Of a stretch of DNA of 10,432 nucleotides, positions 6,032 to 10,432 are shown one piece after another. The position numbers were made by a program, and so were the translations under genes. The DNA is from Nitrospinota bacterium. GTDB taxonomy: Bacteria > UBA8248. Position 1 is the first letter of the stretch; each line of letters begins with the position of its first letter. The notes beneath the pieces are model-generated. The model was not told the origin of the DNA, made no database searches, and saw nothing but the letters and a program-made list of their open reading frames with translations. The stretch lies in NCBI GenBank assembly GCA_003506735.1, contig DNYS01000135.1:2368-12799 (forward strand), given 5' to 3'.

Positions 6032-8884
6032 GTGCAGTGTCCTCTGTGCCGGCATGAAAACCCCGCGCACGCGAAATTCTGCCTCGAATGCGGCACGAGC
6101 CTCGCGCTGATTTGCGCCAGTTGCGGAACGGACCTTCCTCCGGGCTCGAAATTTTGCCTCGAATGCGGCCACCGGCTGGCCGTGCCGGGAGCTCCCTCCG
6201 CCCCCGAACCGTCTCCATATGCCTCCCCAGAGACCTACACCCCCAAATACCTGGCCGAGCGCATCCTCACCTCCAAAACCTCTCTCGAAGGCGAGCGCAA
6301 ACAGGTGACCGTCCTCTTCGCCGACCTCAAGGGTTCGATGGAGATGCTGGGCGACCGGGACCCGGAGGAGGCCCGGGCGCTTTTAGATAATGTCCTCACC
6401 CGCATGATGGAGGCCGTCCATCGCTACGAGGGCACGGTCAATCAGGTGATGGGGGACGGGATCATGGCCCTTTTCGGCGCGCCGCTGGCCTTAGAGGACC
6501 ACGCGCTCAGGGCGTGCTACGCGGCGCTCGCCATCCAGAGCGCCATGAAAACTTACGCCGAGGAAGCCCGGCGGGAGCACGGGGTCACGGTTCAGACGCG
6601 AGCGGGCATGAACTCGGGCGAGGTCGTGGTGCGCACCATCGGCTCCGACCTCCGGATGGACTACACCGCCGTGGGCCAGACGGTGAACCTCGCCGCCCGG
6701 ATGGAGCAGATCGCGCCCCCGGGCAGCATCTACCTCACGGCGGACACGCTGAGGTTTGCCGAAGGGTTTGTACAGGTCGATCCCCTCGGCCCGGTGCCCA
6801 TCAAGGGGATGAGCGAGACGGTCGAGGTGTTCGAGCTAAAGGGCGCGGCCTCGGGCAGGACGCGCTTTCAGGCCACAGCGGCGGGCGGGCTAACCAAGTT
6901 TGTAGGCCGCCGGAATGAGCTCGATGACCTTCAAAGCGCTCTCGATAAGGCGGGCGAGGGTCGCGGCCAGATATTCGCGACGGTCGCCGAGGCGGGTGTG
7001 GGCAAGTCGCGCCTCTACTGGGAGTTCATCCACTCCCCCCGGACGAAGGACTGGCTCATCGTCGAGAGCGGCTCGGTCTCCTACAGCAAGGCTTCGGCCT
7101 ACAAGCCCGTCATCGACCTGCTCAAGGCCTATTTCGCGATTGAGGACACGGACGACCATCGCCGCATCCGCGAAAAAGTCACGGGTAAAATCCTGACGCT
7201 CGACGAATCGCTCACGCCGGCGATACCACCCGTTCTCTCACTTCTCGAAGTCCCGATTGAGGATGAGGGCTGGAACAACCTCGACCCGGCCCAGCGGCGG
7301 CAGCGGACGCTCGAAGGGGTAAAGGGCCTGATGCTCAGGGAAGCCAAGGTCCAGCCTCTTTGTCTCGTGTTCGAGGACCTTCACTGGATCGACACCGAAA
7401 CGCAGGCGCTTCTGGACTCGATGGTGGAGAGCCTTCCGGGAGTGCGGGTGCTCCTTTTGGTCAACTACCGGCCCGAGTACGAGCACGGCTGGGCGAACAA
7501 GAGCTATTACACACGTCTCCGCCTCGACCCGCTCTCCTCCGAGGGCTCGGATGAGCTTCTGGCCGCCATTCTCGGCGGGGATTCCGCTTTAGACCCGCTC
7601 AAGACGCTCTTAATTGAGCGCACGCAGGGCAACCCGTTTTATCTCGAAGAATCCGTCCAGACGCTCGTCGAGAGCGGGGCGCTCGCGGGTGGTCCGGGAG
7701 CCTACAAACTGACCGAGGAGGTCTCCAAGATCGAAGTTCCCTCGACGGTTCAGGCCATCCTCGCCGCCCGGATCGACCGCCTACCGCCCGAGGACAAGCG
7801 GCTTCTTCAGACCGCCTCGGTCATCGGGACGCATGTGCCATATCCCCTCCTTTCGGCCATCGCCGGGATGTCCGAGGAGGAATTGCACCGGGGTCTTTCG
7901 TCCCTTCAGGCATCGGAATTCATTTATGAGACAAATCTCTTCCCGGAGCGGGAGTTCACCTTCAAGCACGCCCTGACGCATGAGGTGACATACGGAGGTC
8001 TCGTCCAGGAGAGGAAGCGCGGACTTCACGGCGCAATCGTTGAGGCCATTGAGAGAATGGAAGGCGACCAGCCCGATGAGCAGGTGGAACGTCTCGCCCA
8101 ACACGCATACGAGGGGCAGGTGTGGGACAAGGCGCTCATTTACTTGCAGCGGGCAGGCTCCAAAGCTAGGAAACAATCGGCACATCAGGATGCAACCAGG
8201 AACCTGGAACATGCGTTAAATGCTCTCAAGAATCTCCCCGAGAGCCGTGAAGCGGTTGAACAATCGATCGATATTCGTTTGGCGCTCCGTGCATCGCTCC
8301 ATGGGCTCGGAGAGTTCGAGCGTACGATTGATCATCTTCGAGATGCCGAAACCCTCGCCAAGGATTTGGACGATCCTCATCGGCTTGGGCAAGTTTACAG
8401 CTATATGACGAATTATTTTAGCCGGACCGGAAAACCCGACCACGCCATTGATATGGCCCGACGCGCGTTGGCTCTCAATCAACCTCTCGGTGATCTCTCG
8501 ATCGAAATTCCGGCCAGTTATTATTTGGCTGGCGCCCTTCTCAGTAAGGGGGAATATGCACGGGCGAAGGAGGGATTTATTCGGAACATCGCTCTCGTGA
8601 CAGGGGAGTTGGTCTATGAACGTTTTCGGTTATCGGGTCTTCAATCCGTGATCGCCCGCACTTGGCTGGTTTGGTGCCTGGCCGAGCGAGGGGAATTCGA
8701 TGAGGGTATGGGGTATGCGAAAGATGCGATACGGATTGCCGAGGAGTCTGATGAGCCGTTCAGCCTGGCGGCTTCAATCTTCGGGGCGGGTTTTCTTCTC
8801 CTCCGCAGGGGACAAATCACCGAGTCCTTATCTGTCTTGGAACGAAGCCTTGAGGTCTGCCGTACGGCGAGCATCGGCATATGA
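6032..8884 (+). CDS. Double zinc ribbon / class III nucleotide cyclase / AAA ATPase / TPR signalling protein (ends at an in-frame TGA)
   Basis: A multidomain cytosolic signalling protein, 950 residues to the TGA. Two zinc ribbons come first: C3/C6/C17/C20 and C28/C31/C42/C45. A class III cyclase domain spans about 88-270, with metal aspartates D98 (FADLKGS) and D142 (MGDGIMALFG) and the catalytic pair N219 and R223 (TVNLAAR). The usual purine-specifying Lys/Asp appear as Q138 and T212. An AAA/NTPase module starts at VGRRNEL (291) with Walker A AEAGVGKS (319-326), whose first glycine is Ala, and Walker B LVFEDLHWID (445-454). NPFYLEESV and a winged-helix-like region follow, then helical TPR-like repeats to the end. 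GTG is chosen for its CGGAGG site and because Cys3 opens the first ribbon. The frame continues unbroken after the TGA to 9409, so the original protein was probably about 1125 residues. Cyclic-nucleotide production is inferred from family, not shown. Confidence 0.88.
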   Translation: MQCPLCRHENPAHAKFCLECGTSLALICASCGTDLPPGSKFCLECGHRLAVPGAPSAPEPSPYASPETYTPKYLAERILTSKTSLEGERKQVTVLFADLKGSMEMLGDRDPEEARALLDNVLTRMMEAVHRYEGTVNQVMGDGIMALFGAPLALEDHALRACYAALAIQSAMKTYAEEARREHGVTVQTRAGMNSGEVVVRTIGSDLRMDYTAVGQTVNLAARMEQIAPPGSIYLTADTLRFAEGFVQVDPLGPVPIKGMSETVEVFELKGAASGRTRFQATAAGGLTKFVGRRNELDDLQSALDKAGEGRGQIFATVAEAGVGKSRLYWEFIHSPRTKDWLIVESGSVSYSKASAYKPVIDLLKAYFAIEDTDDHRRIREKVTGKILTLDESLTPAIPPVLSLLEVPIEDEGWNNLDPAQRRQRTLEGVKGLMLREAKVQPLCLVFEDLHWIDTETQALLDSMVESLPGVRVLLLVNYRPEYEHGWANKSYYTRLRLDPLSSEGSDELLAAILGGDSALDPLKTLLIERTQGNPFYLEESVQTLVESGALAGGPGAYKLTEEVSKIEVPSTVQAILAARIDRLPPEDKRLLQTASVIGTHVPYPLLSAIAGMSEEELHRGLSSLQASEFIYETNLFPEREFTFKHALTHEVTYGGLVQERKRGLHGAIVEAIERMEGDQPDEQVERLAQHAYEGQVWDKALIYLQRAGSKARKQSAHQDATRNLEHALNALKNLPESREAVEQSIDIRLALRASLHGLGEFERTIDHLRDAETLAKDLDDPHRLGQVYSYMTNYFSRTGKPDHAIDMARRALALNQPLGDLSIEIPASYYLAGALLSKGEYARAKEGFIRNIALVTGELVYERFRLSGLQSVIARTWLVWCLAERGEFDEGMGYAKDAIRIAEESDEPFSLAASIFGAGFLLLRRGQITESLSVLERSLEVCRTASIGI
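6072..6169 (+). repeat. 23-nt direct repeat inside the double zinc ribbon
   Basis: The segments 6072-6094 and 6147-6169 are identical except for one base (6079 C, 6154 T), and lie 75 nt (25 codons) apart in the same frame. Both encode the second CxxC knuckle, KFCLECG. The near-identity at DNA level suggests duplication or gene conversion of one ribbon, though strong protein constraint also contributes. Confidence 0.7.
8882..8884 (+). other. In-frame TGA interrupting the cyclase/ATPase/TPR gene
   Basis: Codon 951 is TGA, and the frame then stays open for 174 codons to TAG at 9407-9409. The flanking residues read SIGI-stop-LPWVASNTGFAHVLSGRV. In homologous proteins this TPR segment commonly has Trp just before (F/L)PWVA, so TGG to TGA is the simplest explanation. 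The next base is C, which makes UGA-C a leaky stop context. Standard code is otherwise used here: TGG encodes Trp, and TGA ends hyuB, the dehydrogenase and the methyltransferase. Confidence 0.85.
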
Positions 8885-8956
8885 CTGCCCTGGGTCGCAT
8901 CGAATACCGGGTTTGCCCATGTTCTTTCCGGACGTGTATCGGAGGGTTTACCGCTC

Positions 8957-9409
8957 ATGCAGCAGGCAATAGAGAAGTCTGAATCAATGGGTCTTATGTG
9001 TCATTTCTCGCTGCGGGTGGCGAATTTAAGCAGGACCCACCTTTTGGCTGGAAAGGTGGGAGAAGCAATCCCGCTCGCCCACCGTGCTTTGGACCTTTCC
9101 CGCGAGCATAAGGAACGTGGGCACGAAGCCTGGGCCCTCCGCCTTCTCGGCGAAATCCACTCCCACCCCGAAGCCCTTGACCCCAAAAAGGCCGAGGACC
9201 ACTACCGCCAAGCTCTCGCGCTGGCCGAGGAGCTCGGCATGCGGCCGTTAACAGCCCACTGCCGGAAGGGCCTTGGCGCGCTCTACGGGCGGACCGGGCG
9301 GGAAGAGAAGGCCCGCGCTGAACTTACGACGGCAATAGATATGTACCGCGAGATGGAGATGACCTACTGGCTGGAGAAGGCCGAGACGGCGCTGGCCGGG
9401 GCGGGGTAG
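8957..9409 (+). CDS. C-terminal TPR region of the cyclase/ATPase protein, separated by the TGA
   Basis: This 150-residue reading frame is in the same frame as the upstream cyclase gene and reads as its natural C-terminus: helical TPR-like repeats such as GEAIPLAHRALDLSREHKER and AEDHYRQALALAEELGM, ending ALAGAG. Coding continuity actually begins right after the TGA, at 8885 (LPWVASNTGF and onward). If translated separately, ATG 8957 is the best start: GGAGGG at 8941-8946 lies 10 nt upstream, though that GGAGGG also encodes conserved-looking Ser-Glu-Gly and may be accidental. Alone it would be a TPR fragment without the catalytic modules. It is best treated as the displaced end of a disrupted gene, or as a readthrough extension. 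Confidence 0.7.
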   Translation: MQQAIEKSESMGLMCHFSLRVANLSRTHLLAGKVGEAIPLAHRALDLSREHKERGHEAWALRLLGEIHSHPEALDPKKAEDHYRQALALAEELGMRPLTAHCRKGLGALYGRTGREEKARAELTTAIDMYREMEMTYWLEKAETALAGAG

Positions 9410-9427
9410 GTTCAAAGAAGAGAATTC

Positions 9428-9501
9428 ATGACGGAATCCGATGAGCAAAAGAAATCGACACCGGCCCAGGTGAGGCGTATCAGAGCTTTTATGCCCCTGC
9501 C
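9428..9501 (+). pseudogene. Frameshifted N-terminal segment of the methyltransferase
   Basis: ATG at 9428, preceded by a GAAGAG site and 18 nt after the upstream TAG, encodes MTESDEQKKSTPAQV. The next bases, AG (9473-9474), form an incomplete codon, after which the other frame reads AYQSFYAPA from 9475 and runs directly into MFIPWGKDL at 9502. The joined peptide matches the usual N-terminus of this methyltransferase group (a Ser-Thr-Pro-Ala-Gln stretch, then YxxFYAPAMF-PW). One missing base near 9474 explains the break. As written, translation from 9428 leaves the methyltransferase frame. Confidence 0.75.
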
Positions 9502-10248
9502 ATGTTCATCCCCTGGGGAAAGGACCTGGTGACCCGGGCCGATCCGAAGCCCGGCGACCGGGTGCTCGATTTGGCCTGCGGCACGGGCGTGGTCTCTCGG
9601 CTTGCGGCAGAGCGGGTCGTGCCCTCAGGAAAGGTCACGGGGTTGGATATCGACCCCGGATTTCTGGCAGTTGCCCGATCTATCCCGCCCGCTTCGGGTG
9701 GAACCGCCGATTTTCACGAGGGCAGCGCTTTGGAAATGCCTTTCGAGGATGGCTCATTTGATCTCGTGCTCTGCCAGCAGGGGCTTCAGTTCTTCCACGG
9801 CCGGCCCGCCGCGCTCGCGGAGATAAAGCGCGTCCTCCGCCCGGGAGGAAAAACGGCTCTGAGCGTCTGGCGGAAGGTGAAGTTTTGCCCCGGACACAAT
9901 GCCCTTTCTGTGGCGATGGAGCGTCATGGCGGCCCGTCTGATACGAAGCCCCTTTCCTTTTCGCTGAACGATCCCGGGGAGCTCCGGGAACTGGCGGAGG
10001 GTGCGGGGTTCCGCGATGTGACAATTGAAGAGGCGGCCCTGCCGGTGCGGTTTGAGTCGCCGGAGCGGTTTGTTGAGATCGTCATCGCGGCGAGCCCCGC
10101 CGGTGGTATGGGCCTTGCGTTAGCCAAGCTCAACGAGCAGAGGCGCAAGGCCATGCTCGAAGACGTGAAAGCCGCTCTCACGCGGTTCATCACTCAAGCC
10201 GGCCTGGAGCTTCCGACTGAGGTCCACTATCTGACGGGCTACGTTTGA
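9502..10248 (+). CDS. Class I SAM-dependent methyltransferase (UbiE/Methyltransf_11-like), body
   Basis: A small-molecule type methyltransferase of 248 residues in the intact frame. Motif I is VLDLACGTG (21-29), the ribose-binding acidic residue is D49 in GLDID, and motif IV-like FDLVLCQQGLQFF (86-98) and post-motif EIKRVLRPGG (107-116) follow in the normal order. The C-terminal portion is helical and ends YLTGYV. ATG 9502 is only the first ATG in this frame. It has no Shine-Dalgarno and would drop about 25 residues that normally cap the SAM pocket. The natural start is most likely 9428, with the frame broken by one base near 9474. It lies 18 nt after the cyclase frame and was presumably in the same operon. 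The acceptor substrate cannot be judged. It converges on the 5S rRNA gene across a terminator. Confidence 0.85.
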   Translation: MFIPWGKDLVTRADPKPGDRVLDLACGTGVVSRLAAERVVPSGKVTGLDIDPGFLAVARSIPPASGGTADFHEGSALEMPFEDGSFDLVLCQQGLQFFHGRPAALAEIKRVLRPGGKTALSVWRKVKFCPGHNALSVAMERHGGPSDTKPLSFSLNDPGELRELAEGAGFRDVTIEEAALPVRFESPERFVEIVIAASPAGGMGLALAKLNEQRRKAMLEDVKAALTRFITQAGLELPTEVHYLTGYV

Positions 10249-10301
10249 TGTGCTGGATTTGAAAAGATCAATAAATGGTGCTTGGCGGGCTATATCCGCG
10301 C

Positions 10302-10344
10302 AAAAAAGCCCCGCCGATCTCGCGATCGGCGGGGCCGATTTTTT
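10302..10344. terminator. Bidirectional intrinsic terminator
   Basis: A perfect 12-bp GC-rich stem (10308-10319 with 10324-10335) closes a 4-base loop. On the plus strand the run TTTTTT (10339-10344) follows after CGA. On the minus strand AAAAAA (10302-10307) reads as six U directly after the stem. It can therefore stop both the methyltransferase transcript and the leftward rRNA transcript, and is tighter in the rRNA direction. Confidence 0.9.
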
Positions 10345-10346
10345 AT

Positions 10347-10432
10347 CCCCGGCGGTGACCCACTCTCCCACGAAAAAGATCGCAGTACCATAGGCGCTGA
10401 CGGGCTTAACTGCCGTGTTCGGGATGGGAACG
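10347..10432 (-). rRNA. rrf: 5S ribosomal RNA, 3' part
   Basis: Read on the minus strand from the right edge, the sequence begins CGTTCCCATCCCGAACACGG, the highly conserved bacterial 5S loop B/C segment. It continues through AGTTAAGCCC, a GATGGTACTGC-like CTATGGTACTGC and GTGGGAGAGTGGGTCACCGCC to the 3' terminal helix. About 86 of roughly 117 nt are in the window; the 5' part lies beyond the edge. The exact 3' end is uncertain by a few bases. The orientation suggests this is the tail of a leftward rRNA operon, with 23S and 16S expected to the right. The terminator follows immediately. Confidence 0.95.

Noticed and set aside
8882..8884. UGA as selenocysteine or as a sense Trp codon by an altered genetic code
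   Set aside because: The expected residue is Trp, not Cys/Sec, and I saw no convincing selenocysteine-insertion hairpin directly after it. Other genes here end in TGA and use TGG for Trp, so a code change is unlikely.

Overview
The window reads as chromosomal DNA of a GC-rich, probably Gram-negative environmental bacterium. Coding sequence uses G/C-ending codons throughout, start codons include ATG, GTG and TTG, and the right edge is a bacterial 5S rRNA. The gene mix (HyuA/HyuB hydantoinase pair, zinc-ribbon/cyclase/AAA/TPR giant regulator, DUF309) would fit lineages such as Tectomicrobia, Rokubacteria, SAR324 or former Deltaproteobacteria, but nothing here fixes the phylum.

Left part (1-5474). 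A nucleoside hydrolase gene runs leftward off the window from a TTG start at 244. An AT-rich divergent control region (245-674; 37 G/C in the 120 bases 361-480) separates it from a rightward, tightly packed operon. The operon holds hyuA (hydantoinase/oxoprolinase subunit A), hyuB (subunit B, with its ribosome-binding site overlapping the hyuA stop codon) and a D-2-hydroxyacid dehydrogenase that starts 4 nt after hyuB. This looks like a catabolic set for a cyclic amide or ureide and a hydroxyacid. The divergent nucleoside hydrolase suggests a link to nucleoside or base salvage, which is inference only.

Middle (5475-6031). A small DUF309 gene converges on the dehydrogenase with only 3 nt between stop codons. 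A 158-nt divergent spacer follows, with a perfect-looking 20-bp dyad and a consensus TATAAT just ahead of the next gene.

Right part (6032-10432). A large signalling protein has a double zinc ribbon, a class III nucleotide cyclase, an AAA/NTPase domain and TPR-like repeats. Its reading frame is interrupted by one in-frame TGA (8882-8884), and the same frame then continues unbroken to 9409. Eighteen nt later comes a SAM-dependent methyltransferase whose N-terminus is separated from its body by an apparent one-base deletion near 9474. Two lesions about 590 bp apart in neighbouring genes are the most striking feature of the window: local gene decay, recoding, or sequence error. A strong bidirectional terminator (10302-10344) lies between the methyltransferase and the 3' end of a leftward 5S rRNA gene that runs off the right edge.

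No mobile element, CRISPR array or tRNA was seen.
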